A stretch of 64,000 nt of DNA from JAWKHR01 sp041394725 (GTDB taxonomy: Bacteria > Acidobacteriota > Vicinamibacteria > Vicinamibacterales > SCN-69-37), in assembly GCA_041394725.1 (NCBI GenBank), contig JAWKHR010000027.1, positions 24,150 to 88,149 of the forward strand, given 5' to 3'. Position numbers and translations under genes: made by a program. Shown here piece after piece: positions 52,178 to 60,200 of the stretch (within the stretch, counting starts at the first letter, position 1; every line of letters starts with the position of its first letter). The notes below the pieces were generated by a model. That model had not been told where the DNA came from. It saw only the letters and a program-made list of their open reading frames with translations, and ran no database searches.

Positions 52178-52666
52178 ATGGCATGGTCGCACGGGTTCGT
52201 GGCGGGCGGCGGCGGACGGCTCGGCCGCGTGGTCGCGGACGCGGTCGCGGCGCTGGTGGTGCTGGGCCTTGCGGTGACGCTCGCCGCGTGTGACGAGCCG
52301 GGCACCCGCGCCTACTCGCACGGCGTGGACGTCGGCGACGCCGCGCGCCTGGCCGACGCGCGCGCGGGCGCCGGGCGGCTGCGGTCGGAGTTCGGCGACG
52401 GGTGGGCCGCCACCGGCCTCAGCTCGCAGACGAGCCGCGGCCCGGCCGGCGAGACGACGCGCCAGACGACCACGCAGTCGTGGCACGGCGACGCCTTCGG
52501 CGTCCCGGACCTGAAGGTCGTCCTCCTCGAGAGCGACGCGATCGGGGAGGGTCCGGAAGTCGAGGTTCGCCTCTCCGCGCGGATCTCGTCTTCCGAAGTC
52601 GAGCAGCAGTTCCGCGCGCTCGAGGCACACGTCCGCGAGGTGTTCCTGCCCGCGTCCGTCCGCTGA
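52178..52666 (+). CDS. Small hypothetical lipoprotein
   Basis: 162 residues from ATG 52178, with AGGAGG nine bases upstream. The lipobox is AVTLAAC. The mature part has a helix-rich stretch (VGDAARLADARAGAGRLRSE) and a beta-rich region (RQTTTQSWHGDAFGVPDLKV, VEVRLSARISSSEVEQQFRA). No known family. The motif ATCGTCGAG occurs twice just upstream (near 52115 and 52138), a possible operator. The DUF4126-like gene follows 22 bases later. Confidence 0.72.
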   Translation: MAWSHGFVAGGGGRLGRVVADAVAALVVLGLAVTLAACDEPGTRAYSHGVDVGDAARLADARAGAGRLRSEFGDGWAATGLSSQTSRGPAGETTRQTTTQSWHGDAFGVPDLKVVLLESDAIGEGPEVEVRLSARISSSEVEQQFRALEAHVREVFLPASVR

Positions 52667-52688
52667 GGCGCGCGGGCCGGGTCCAGCC

Positions 52689-53108
52689 ATGGTCCTGCTC
52701 CTGCCCCTGACCGCCGGCGTCATCGCCGGCATGCGGACCATGCTCGCGCCGACCACGGTCGCCTGGGCGATCACGCCCGGGCCGTGGGCGTGGGGCCTGA
52801 CGGTGCTGGCGCTCGGCGAGTTCGCCGTGGACCTGCACCCGAAGACGCCGCATCGCACCGACTTCGGGCCGTTCGTGGCCAGGCTGGTCTCCGGCGGCGT
52901 CTCGGGCGGGCTGATCGGCGCCGCATCCGGGAGGCTCGCGCCCGCCATCGCGGCCGGGGCGATCGGCGCCCTGGTCAGCACCGTCGGCGCGCACGCCCTC
53001 CGTCTCCGGCTCGCCAGGGCGTTCGGACGGGACTGGCCCGCCGCGCTGATCGAAGATGGCGTCGCGCTCACTCTCGCGGTCGTGGTCTGGCAGGGACTGG
53101 CGCGCTGA
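52689..53108 (+). CDS. DUF4126-like small membrane protein
   Basis: 139 residues with four or five hydrophobic helices: LLLPLTAGVIAGMRTMLAPT, WGLTVLALGEFAVDLHPKTP, LVSGGVSGGLIGAASGRLAP, AGAIGALVSTVGAHALRLRL. The GMRTMLAP start, the GEFAVDLHPKTP loop and the final ALIEDGVALTLAV helix resemble the DUF4126 fold in a shorter version. Function unknown. It is probably in one operon with the lipoprotein before it. Confidence 0.72.
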   Translation: MVLLLPLTAGVIAGMRTMLAPTTVAWAITPGPWAWGLTVLALGEFAVDLHPKTPHRTDFGPFVARLVSGGVSGGLIGAASGRLAPAIAAGAIGALVSTVGAHALRLRLARAFGRDWPAALIEDGVALTLAVVVWQGLAR

Positions 53109-53170
53109 TCGCTCGGCGGCCCCACGGCGCGGTCGTCCTGGGGTAGGCTGGACCCGGAGGATCGCACCAG

Positions 53171-53752
53171 ATGTCCACGAGAGCCCTTCGCCTGATCACC
53201 ATGGCCGCCGCCGGCCTGATGACCATCGCGCCCGTGTCCGCCCGCGAGCTGACGTCCCCCGCGCCGACGGCCACGCAGCAGACCGTCCAGATTCACGCCG
53301 GTCGCGGCGGAAGTCCGCACGTCCGGACCACCTGGGCCGTCGATGGGGCCACGATTTCGATCGAATACGGCCGCCCGTACCTCAAGGGCCGCCCCGAAGC
53401 CACGTTGATGCCGGCCGGTCAGCCCTGGCGCGTCGGCGCCGACGAGGCGACGACGCTCGTCAGCGACAAGCCCCTGAAGTTCGGCTCGCTCACGGTGCCC
53501 GCCGGCACCCACACGCTCTACACGGTCCCCGGGGCGAGCGGCTGGCAGCTGATCGTGAGTCGGAAGACGGGCCAGTGGGGCATTCCCTACCCCGGCGAGG
53601 CAGACGACCTGGGTCGCGTGCCGATGACCGTGGGCAAGACATCCGGCCCGGTCGAGCAACTGACGTTGTCGATCGAGGACACGCCGGCCGGCGGGACGCT
53701 CCACGTCGAGTGGGGCACGACGCGCGCAAGCGTCGCGTTCACTGTGCAATAG
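53171..53752 (+). CDS. DUF2911 domain-containing exported protein
   Basis: 193 residues with a signal peptide (MSTRALRLITMAAAGLMTIA). DUF2911 core: ISIEYGRPYLKGR, PAGQPWRVGADEATTLVSDK, LTVPAGTHTLYTVPGASGWQ, LIVSRKTGQWGIPY, LTLSIEDTPAGGTLHVEWGT. The family is beta-rich and periplasmic, with unknown function. A dispersed repeat copy lies directly after the stop. Confidence 0.9.
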   Translation: MSTRALRLITMAAAGLMTIAPVSARELTSPAPTATQQTVQIHAGRGGSPHVRTTWAVDGATISIEYGRPYLKGRPEATLMPAGQPWRVGADEATTLVSDKPLKFGSLTVPAGTHTLYTVPGASGWQLIVSRKTGQWGIPYPGEADDLGRVPMTVGKTSGPVEQLTLSIEDTPAGGTLHVEWGTTRASVAFTVQ

Positions 53753-53760
53753 TCCTGCCA

Positions 53761-53805
53761 GGAAACGACACCGGGAGTCTTTTTCAGGTGGGAGTCTTTT
53801 TCGGG
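53761..53805. repeat. Dispersed palindromic repeat, copy E (one full and one partial unit)
   Basis: GAAACGACACCGGGAGTCTT (from 53762, running on TTT) is followed by a partial direct copy GGGAGTCTTTTTCGGG (53790-53805). The second unit abuts the GTG start of the SDR gene, and its GGGAG lies about ten bases upstream, where a ribosome binding site belongs. Confidence 0.8.
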
Positions 53806-54698
53806 TGACCGACTCGCCGATCCTCGTGGTGGGTGCGACGGGCCAGCTGGGGGGCACGATCGCGCGCGCGCTGCTGGCCGCCGGGAAGCCGGTGCGGGCC
53901 CTCGCGCGCGACGCGTCGAGGCTCGCGCCCCTCCGCGACGCCGGCGCCGAGGTCGCCGCGGTGGACCTCCGCAACCTCGCCGGCCTGACCGACGCCTGCC
54001 GCGGCGCCAGCCAGATTGTGGCCACCGCGAACAACAACCTGGGGTCGGGCGACCGCAGCCCGACGAAGATCGACGTCAGCGCGTACCAGAACCTGTGCGC
54101 CGCCGCGCGGAACACCGGCGTCCGGCGCCTGGTCTACACCTCGTTCCGCGGCGTGGACCAGTTCTCCCCCGTAGACATCTTCCGGCTCAAGTGGTACGTC
54201 GAGGACGCGATCCGGCGGAGTGGCGTGCCGCACGTCATGCTGCGACCGACCGCGTTCATGGAAACCTGGATCGACGGCATGCTGCTGGCCGACATGCGGC
54301 GCGCGGGCACCGCGCGGATCTTCGGTCCGGGCACCAACGTGACCAACTACATCGCCATCGCCGACGTCGCCGCGTTCGCCGTCCGCATCCTGGACCGCGA
54401 CGACGTCGTCAACGAGGCGGTCGAGGTCGGGGGCCCGTCGGATCTCTCGATGAACGACCTGGTCACCCTGATCGAGCGGCGGCTCGGCATCAAGGCCAAA
54501 CGGCGGCACGTGCCGGTCGCGGCCCTGCGATGGCTGCCGCCGCTCGTCCGGCCGTTCAGCGAGGTCCAGGCGCGGCTGATGACGCTCGGCTACCACGCGG
54601 CGACCGTGCCGGGCGCCTTTCCGGGCTGGAAGGCCGCGGCGGACCGTTTCGGCGTCGCGCCGCGGTCGGTCGACGATCACCTGGCCGCGCTGGCCTGA
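53805..54698 (+). CDS. NAD(P)-binding SDR (NmrA/atypical) family protein
   Basis: 297 residues from GTG 53805. Rossmann start ILVVGATGQLGGTIARALLA with the GATGxxG loop, then VRALARDASRLAPLRDAGAE, VYTSFRGVDQF, LRPTAFMETWIDGML, VGGPSDLSMNDLVTLIERRL. It is the NmrA-like or UDP-sugar-epimerase-like class without the usual Tyr-x3-Lys, so a redox-sensor or isomerase-type role is possible. The only ribosome-binding-like sequence is supplied by the repeat unit upstream. Confidence 0.85.
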   Translation: MTDSPILVVGATGQLGGTIARALLAAGKPVRALARDASRLAPLRDAGAEVAAVDLRNLAGLTDACRGASQIVATANNNLGSGDRSPTKIDVSAYQNLCAAARNTGVRRLVYTSFRGVDQFSPVDIFRLKWYVEDAIRRSGVPHVMLRPTAFMETWIDGMLLADMRRAGTARIFGPGTNVTNYIAIADVAAFAVRILDRDDVVNEAVEVGGPSDLSMNDLVTLIERRLGIKAKRRHVPVAALRWLPPLVRPFSEVQARLMTLGYHAATVPGAFPGWKAAADRFGVAPRSVDDHLAALA

Positions 54699-54734
54699 GC
54701 CCGAAGAAGCCCCCGAAGCTGCCGCCCGCCGGTC

Positions 54735-55805
54735 CTACTTGTTGACGATGATCCCCGCCGGCGGCTTGCCCTGGCTGCCGATGACCGACCGCGCGATCCG
54801 GTTGTCCACCGTCGCCCCGCTGCGCGCCTCGGCGAGATAGGCCGTGCGGAGCAGGCGGTCGCGCCGCTCCCGCAGCCCGTCGCGAATCGTGTCCTTCACC
54901 CCCGGCATCGTCAGGTCGCGCTGCCCGGCGGGCTCGTGCGCGACGAGCAGCACGATCGTGTAGGCGCCGTTGATCACGACGGTGTTGACGTTGCCCGGCT
55001 CCATCTTCAGGACGAGGTCGCGCAGCGCGGCGGGCGCCTGCTTCAGCGACGACTCCGGGATGAAGCCGAGGTCGCCGCCGGACGGCGCCGACTGCGGGTC
55101 CTCGGAGTAATCGGCCGCGAGCTGCTGGAAGTCCGCGCCGCCGCGCAGCCGCTCGAAGACCATCTCGGCCTTCCGCCGCGCCTCGTCAGGCGTGGTCGCA
55201 TCGTCGTTCAGGCGGTTGGCGATCTGCGCGTCACGCTGCGGGGTCACGACGATCTGGGCGATGCGGTACTGCGCCTCGCTCAGGTTGAATCGCGCGCGGT
55301 TCTGCTCGAAGAACGCGGTGATTTCCTCGTCGGTCACCGCCGCCTTCTCGGTGACGTCACGGTCGAGCACCTTCTGGACCAGCAGCTCCCGCCGCAGCAC
55401 CGACTTGACGTCGTCGATCGTGAGGTTGCGCTGCGCGAGCTGGAGCGACATCGCCGCGTCGGTCATGTCGCCCTTCCGCTCGGCGAATGCCTGATCGACC
55501 TCGGCGTCGGTGACCTGCAGGCCGCTCGTGCGCGCCCGCTCGCCGAGGATGTCCTGCGTGATCAGCTCGTCGAGCAGGGTGAGCTGCGTGGCCAGCAGTT
55601 CCTCGGCCGGCGGCGGCTCCTGCGACGGCTGCACCGCCGCGCGGTAGGCCAGCTCGACGTCGGCCTGGCGGATCGGGCGGCCGTCGACGACGGCCCACAC
55701 GTCGGGGCCGAACGCCGGCGTGGCGGGCCCGCCGCAGCCGGCGGCCGCCAGCGCGACGAGCGCGGCGGCAAGGGAGAGCGTTGGAACGGAGGCGGAAAGT
55801 CGCAC
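54735..55805 (-). CDS. SurA/PpiC-type peptidyl-prolyl isomerase lipoprotein
   Basis: 356 residues from GTG 55803-55805, with GAAGGA seven bases upstream. The lipobox is ALVALAAAGCGG. The N-terminal chaperone region (VVDGRPIRQADVELAYRAAV, QLTLLDELITQDILGERART, VTDAEVDQAFAERKG) precedes one parvulin domain at about 190-290 (YRIAQIVVTPQRDAQ, FQQLAADYSEDPQSAPSGGD, LGFIPESSL). It folds secreted or outer-membrane proteins. The lipid anchor makes it closer to PrsA/PpiD-like lipoproteins than to soluble SurA. It converges on the SDR gene. Confidence 0.9.
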   Translation of the reverse strand: MRLSASVPTLSLAAALVALAAAGCGGPATPAFGPDVWAVVDGRPIRQADVELAYRAAVQPSQEPPPAEELLATQLTLLDELITQDILGERARTSGLQVTDAEVDQAFAERKGDMTDAAMSLQLAQRNLTIDDVKSVLRRELLVQKVLDRDVTEKAAVTDEEITAFFEQNRARFNLSEAQYRIAQIVVTPQRDAQIANRLNDDATTPDEARRKAEMVFERLRGGADFQQLAADYSEDPQSAPSGGDLGFIPESSLKQAPAALRDLVLKMEPGNVNTVVINGAYTIVLLVAHEPAGQRDLTMPGVKDTIRDGLRERRDRLLRTAYLAEARSGATVDNRIARSVIGSQGKPPAGIIVNK

Positions 55806-55910
55806 GGTCAGTCCTTCGTCTGGTCGCAAAGTGCCTGGTGTCCTGGTGAATGGCTGCGGAGGGGTCGTTCAGATGATACCCGGGGACGGGCCGCGCGGCG
55901 GACCGCGGTG

Positions 55911-58900
55911 TCAGGCCGCGCCGCCGCTGGCCCGGGCCGCGGCGGGTGCGTCGGCGACCTCGGTCTCGCGCAGGTGCTCGGCGATGATGCCGGCCAGTTC
56001 CGTGGCGAACGGCTCGACCAGCATCGTCGAGTGCGAGCCCTTGACGACGTGGACGTGCAGGCCGCCCTGGGCGAGCTTGTCCCAGCCGAAGCTGCTCGGC
56101 CGCGGCCACGGCCCGAGCAGCGGGGCCGCGCTCGGCAGGAACAGCGCGATCCGCCCGCGGAACGGCCGCGGCTGGTAGGTGCTGATCGCCCGATGGTGGG
56201 CCTCGAGCATCGGCACCTGGTACGCCGGAAAGCGCCACATCCCGAGCTGGTCGCGCACGTCCACCGGGCGTGGCGGCGTGGACGCCCGGCGCGCCTGCGA
56301 GACCAGCCGGCCATAGATGCGGCTGAGTCCGCTGCGGACGCGTCCCAGGAGCTCGCGCCGGCCGCTCGGCACCGCGTCCTCGAAGTACCACCGCGGCAGG
56401 TTTCGCAGGAACGCGGCCGCGGCACGCAGGCCGGTCGGCGAGACCTGGTCGGGCGCCAGCTGATAGTCGAGCGCGACGATCCCGACGCGCTCGCCCGTGG
56501 CCTCGAGCTGACAGGCCATCTCGAGCGCGAGCATCGACGCCGAGCAGAACCCGCCGAGGTTGTACGGCCCGCGCGGCTGCACCTCGCGGAGCTCCTGGAT
56601 GTAGCGCTGCGCCATCATCTCGAGCGTCAGGGGCTCGTCGCCGGCGATCACGGTCCAGTCGGCGGTAAACCCGTAGACCGGCCGCGACCGGCCCAGGTGC
56701 CGCGAGAGCTGCATGTAGGTGAAGACCTCGCCGCCCACCCCGTGCACCCAGAAGAACGGCAGCCCGTCGCCGCCCGCCTCGATCTGGACGAGCACCGGCT
56801 GGTGCACCGGCGCCGCGGCCCCATCGGTGTGGCCGTCGATCCAGTCCGCCAACTCACCGAGTTCCGGGTGCTCGAACAGCACGCCCGGCGGCATCCGGAC
56901 GTCGAAGGTCTTCTCGACCAGCGCGACCAGGCGCATCGCGAGCAGGGAGTGGCCTCCCAGGGCGAAGAAGTCGTCGCCGGCCCCGACCTGGTCGACCTTG
57001 AGGATGTCGGTCCAGAGCGCGGCGAGGCGTCTGGCCGTCCCCGTGATCGCGTGGTCCGACGGGCGCGTGCGCGCGGCGTCGGGCAGCGCCGCCGGCAGCG
57101 CGCGGCGGTCGAGCTTGCCGTTCGGCGTGAGCGGCAGCGCGTCGATCGGCGCGTAGGCGGCCGGCACCATGTAGGCCGGCAGCCGGTCGGCGAGGTACGC
57201 GCGAAGCGCGTCGGCGGGCGGCGGCTCGCCGTGGCGGCCCGTGAGCCAGGCGACGAGCACCGGCTCCCCGGCCCGATCGCGGACCGCCACGGCGGCCTGC
57301 CCCACCGCGGGATGGTCCATCAGCGCGGCCTCGATCTCGGCCGGCTCGATGCGGAAGCCGCGCAGCTTGATCTGGCCGTCGGCGCGGCCCTGGAACTCGA
57401 GCCGGCCGTCGGGCATGACGCGGCCGAGGTCGCCCGTGCGGTACAGCCGCGCGTCGGACCGGCCGGAGAACCAGTCCGGCACGAACGCGGCGGCCGTGAG
57501 CTCGGGCCGGCCCACGTAGCCGCGCGCGACGCCGAGGCCGCCGATGTGCAGCTCGCCGGTGACGCCCGGCGGCACCTGCTGGCGCCCCGCGTCCAGGACG
57601 TAGACCTGCGTGTTGGCGAGCGGCCGCCCGATGCCCACCGATCGGCCGGGCTCGATGCGCTCGGCGGTGGACCAGATGGTCGTCTCGGTCGGCCCGTACA
57701 GGTTCCAGACCTCGGGCGATCGCGCGGTGAGCGCGGCGGCCAGGTCCGCGGGCATCGCCTCGCCGCCGCACAGGACCTTGATCGGCGGCTGGCCGGTCCA
57801 GCCCGCGTCGATGAGCAGGCGCCAGGTCGCCGGCGTCGCCTGCATCGCGGTGACCCCGTGGGACGAAAGCAGGCCGAGCAGCGCGTGGCCGTCGCTCGCC
57901 TCCTGTCGGGTGGCGATCGCCACCGTGCCCCCGACGCTGAGCGGCAGCCAGATCTCGAGCGCCGCGATGTCGAAGGAGAGCGTCGTGACCGCCAGCAGCG
58001 TGTCACCCGGCCCGAGGCCGGGCCTGGCGGCGGTCGCCTGGATCAGGTTGGCGAGCGCGCGTCGCGGAATCTGCACGCCCTTCGGGCGGCCGGTCGATCC
58101 CGACGTGTAGAGCACGTAGGCCAGATCCTCACCGCATGGAGCCTCGGCGTCCTCGCCGAGCCGGATGCCGGTCCCGGCGGCGGCGCGATTGACAAGGTCG
58201 TCGCCGGCGCCCGCGTCGTCGCCCAGGGGATCGCCGGCGAGGTCGAGGAGGCGGAGTCCCGGGCAGCCGCCGAGCACGTCGGCGCCGGACGGATCGACCA
58301 GCGCGAGGCCGAGCCGCGCATCCTCGACCATCAGCGCGAGGCGCGACCGCGGGAAGTCCGGGTCGAGCGGGAGGTACGCGCCGCCGGCCCGGAGCACGGC
58401 GAGCAGCGCGACCGGCACGGCCTCGCTCCGCTGCAGGCACACCCCGACCAGCGTCCCGGGGCCGACGCCGCGGCGACGCAGGATGGCGGCCAGCGCGCCG
58501 GCGCGGCGGTCGAGTTCGGCATAGCTCAGCGCGCGGTCCCCCGCGCGCACCGCGATCGCCTCCGGCGTCCGGGCCACCTGGCGCGCGACCAGGGCTTCGA
58601 CCCCGACGTCCGGGTCGATCGGCGCCTCGGTCTGGTTGAGGTCGTCCAGCAGGCCCCGCTCCCACGCGCCGAGGAGCGGCAGCCGCGCGACGGGCCGCGC
58701 CGGATCGTCGGCGATGCCCTCGAGCAGGCGCCGGTAGTGCTCGAGCGCCAGTCCGGCGCCCTCGGCCGTGGTCACCCGGTCGCGATATTCGATCGTCGCG
58801 GTGCGCGCGCCGAGATCGACGAGGAGCGAGATGTCGAGCGTCGCGTCCGCCCGGTCCACGGGCAGCGCCTCGGCCGTGACGTGGGGAAAGCCGGCGCCGG

Positions 58901-60200
58901 CCGGCTGGGCGTTGAGCAGGTTGAACATCACCTGCACGAGCGGCGTGGCGGTGCCGTCGCGGGCCGGGACGAGCGCGGCGACGAGCCGCTCGAACGGTGC
59001 GTCCTGGTGCGCGAAGGCGTCGAGCGTGACCTGCCTGACCCGGTCGAGCAGGTCGGTGAACCGATCGTCGTGCCGGACCGTGGCGCGCAGGACCAGGGTG
59101 TTGATGAACGCGCCGGCCAGCGCCTCCACGTCGCCGCGCGTGCGGCCCGAGACGGGAGTGCCGATCGCGAGGTCCGAGCGCCCGGTGTATCGATGGAGCA
59201 GCACGAGGAAGGCGGCGACGAGCACCATGAACAGCGTCGCGTTCATCCGGCCCGCCACGGCCGTCAGCCGGTCCAGCAGGCGGTCCGGCAGGGGCACGGT
59301 CACGCTCCCGCCGCCGGGCTGGTCGCGGTCGCCCGCGCCGCGCTCGTCGCGGCCGGCCACGGCGGGCAGCACCAGCGGCTCGAGGTGATCGAGCCGCGCG
59401 CGCCAGAAGGCGAGCAGGGTCTTCCAGCGCTCGCCCTCGAGCTGCGCGCGCTGCCAGGCGGCGAAGTCCACGTACTGCACCGGCAGGTCCGCCAGGTCGG
59501 CCGGCTGGCCCGTGACCTCACTGCCGTAGAGGGCGGACAGCTCCTGCCGGAGCACGCCCAGTGACCAGTGGTCCGTGACGAGATGATGCAGCCGGTAGAT
59601 CAGGACGTGGTCCTCGGCCGCCATCCGGACCAGCACGAGGGCGGCGAGCGGGCCGGCCGCGAGGTCGAACGGCCGCCGCGTCTCGTCGCGCAGCAGGGCG
59701 TCGAGCGCGGCGTCGGCCGCCGCGGCGTCGCGGCCGGTGAGATCCTCGATCCGGAACGCCGCGGGCAGCGCCGCGTCGTCCACCACCACGTGCGGCACGC
59801 CCTCGGGCGCGAGGATGCGCGTGCGCAGCACCTCCTGGCGCTCCAGCAGGCGCGCCCAGGCGCGGCCGAGCGCCCCGGCGTCGAACGGGCCGCGCAGCCG
59901 GTCGGCCTGGATGACGTGATACGCGCGGCTGTCGGGCTCCAGCTCGTGCAGCACCCACATCCGTTCCTGCGTGTAGGACAGCGGCAGCGGCGACGCGCGG
60001 TCGAGCCGCGGCACGGCCCCGTCCCCGCCGGCCTCGGTGGTGTTGAGGAGGGCGATCAGCTCGGGCTTGGCGGCGGCGATCTCCTGCTGCAGCGCGGACG
60101 TGAGCACGCCCGGCGGCGCGCTCACGCGCAGCCGGCCGCCGTCGAGCCAGACGCGGACGTCCAGCGCGCGCAGCCGCGCGAGGAGATCGACCAGGCTCAA
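55911..60200 (-). CDS. NRPS: docking-condensation-adenylation-PCP-thioesterase, predicted glycine-specific
   Basis: 1429 residues. It starts at TTG 60198-60200, overlapping the PKS stop (TTGA) behind GGAGGAG. TubC-like docking 1-60; condensation 65-490 with HHLVTDHW near 205; adenylation 500-1030 with LYTSGSTGRPKG near 697, YGPTETT and NGKLDR; PCP with LGGHSLL near 1080; type I thioesterase 1125-1425. Aligning by eye to GrsA, the ten specificity positions read D-I-L-Q-C-G-L-I-W-K, one residue from the known glycine code. The thioesterase nucleophile is C1219 (GGFCSAS) instead of Ser. It is the last module, releasing the product. Confidence 0.93.
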   Translation of the reverse strand: MSLVDLLARLRALDVRVWLDGGRLRVSAPPGVLTSALQQEIAAAKPELIALLNTTEAGGDGAVPRLDRASPLPLSYTQERMWVLHELEPDSRAYHVIQADRLRGPFDAGALGRAWARLLERQEVLRTRILAPEGVPHVVVDDAALPAAFRIEDLTGRDAAAADAALDALLRDETRRPFDLAAGPLAALVLVRMAAEDHVLIYRLHHLVTDHWSLGVLRQELSALYGSEVTGQPADLADLPVQYVDFAAWQRAQLEGERWKTLLAFWRARLDHLEPLVLPAVAGRDERGAGDRDQPGGGSVTVPLPDRLLDRLTAVAGRMNATLFMVLVAAFLVLLHRYTGRSDLAIGTPVSGRTRGDVEALAGAFINTLVLRATVRHDDRFTDLLDRVRQVTLDAFAHQDAPFERLVAALVPARDGTATPLVQVMFNLLNAQPAGAGFPHVTAEALPVDRADATLDISLLVDLGARTATIEYRDRVTTAEGAGLALEHYRRLLEGIADDPARPVARLPLLGAWERGLLDDLNQTEAPIDPDVGVEALVARQVARTPEAIAVRAGDRALSYAELDRRAGALAAILRRRGVGPGTLVGVCLQRSEAVPVALLAVLRAGGAYLPLDPDFPRSRLALMVEDARLGLALVDPSGADVLGGCPGLRLLDLAGDPLGDDAGAGDDLVNRAAAGTGIRLGEDAEAPCGEDLAYVLYTSGSTGRPKGVQIPRRALANLIQATAARPGLGPGDTLLAVTTLSFDIAALEIWLPLSVGGTVAIATRQEASDGHALLGLLSSHGVTAMQATPATWRLLIDAGWTGQPPIKVLCGGEAMPADLAAALTARSPEVWNLYGPTETTIWSTAERIEPGRSVGIGRPLANTQVYVLDAGRQQVPPGVTGELHIGGLGVARGYVGRPELTAAAFVPDWFSGRSDARLYRTGDLGRVMPDGRLEFQGRADGQIKLRGFRIEPAEIEAALMDHPAVGQAAVAVRDRAGEPVLVAWLTGRHGEPPPADALRAYLADRLPAYMVPAAYAPIDALPLTPNGKLDRRALPAALPDAARTRPSDHAITGTARRLAALWTDILKVDQVGAGDDFFALGGHSLLAMRLVALVEKTFDVRMPPGVLFEHPELGELADWIDGHTDGAAAPVHQPVLVQIEAGGDGLPFFWVHGVGGEVFTYMQLSRHLGRSRPVYGFTADWTVIAGDEPLTLEMMAQRYIQELREVQPRGPYNLGGFCSASMLALEMACQLEATGERVGIVALDYQLAPDQVSPTGLRAAAAFLRNLPRWYFEDAVPSGRRELLGRVRSGLSRIYGRLVSQARRASTPPRPVDVRDQLGMWRFPAYQVPMLEAHHRAISTYQPRPFRGRIALFLPSAAPLLGPWPRPSSFGWDKLAQGGLHVHVVKGSHSTMLVEPFATELAGIIAEHLRETEVADAPAAARASGGAA

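Noticed and set aside
54936..59564. A 1542-residue open frame antisense to the NRPS and SurA-like genes
   Set aside because: It is a shadow of high-G+C coding sequence: Arg/Gly/Asp/His-rich, no domain, and fully covered by a clear NRPS on the other strand.
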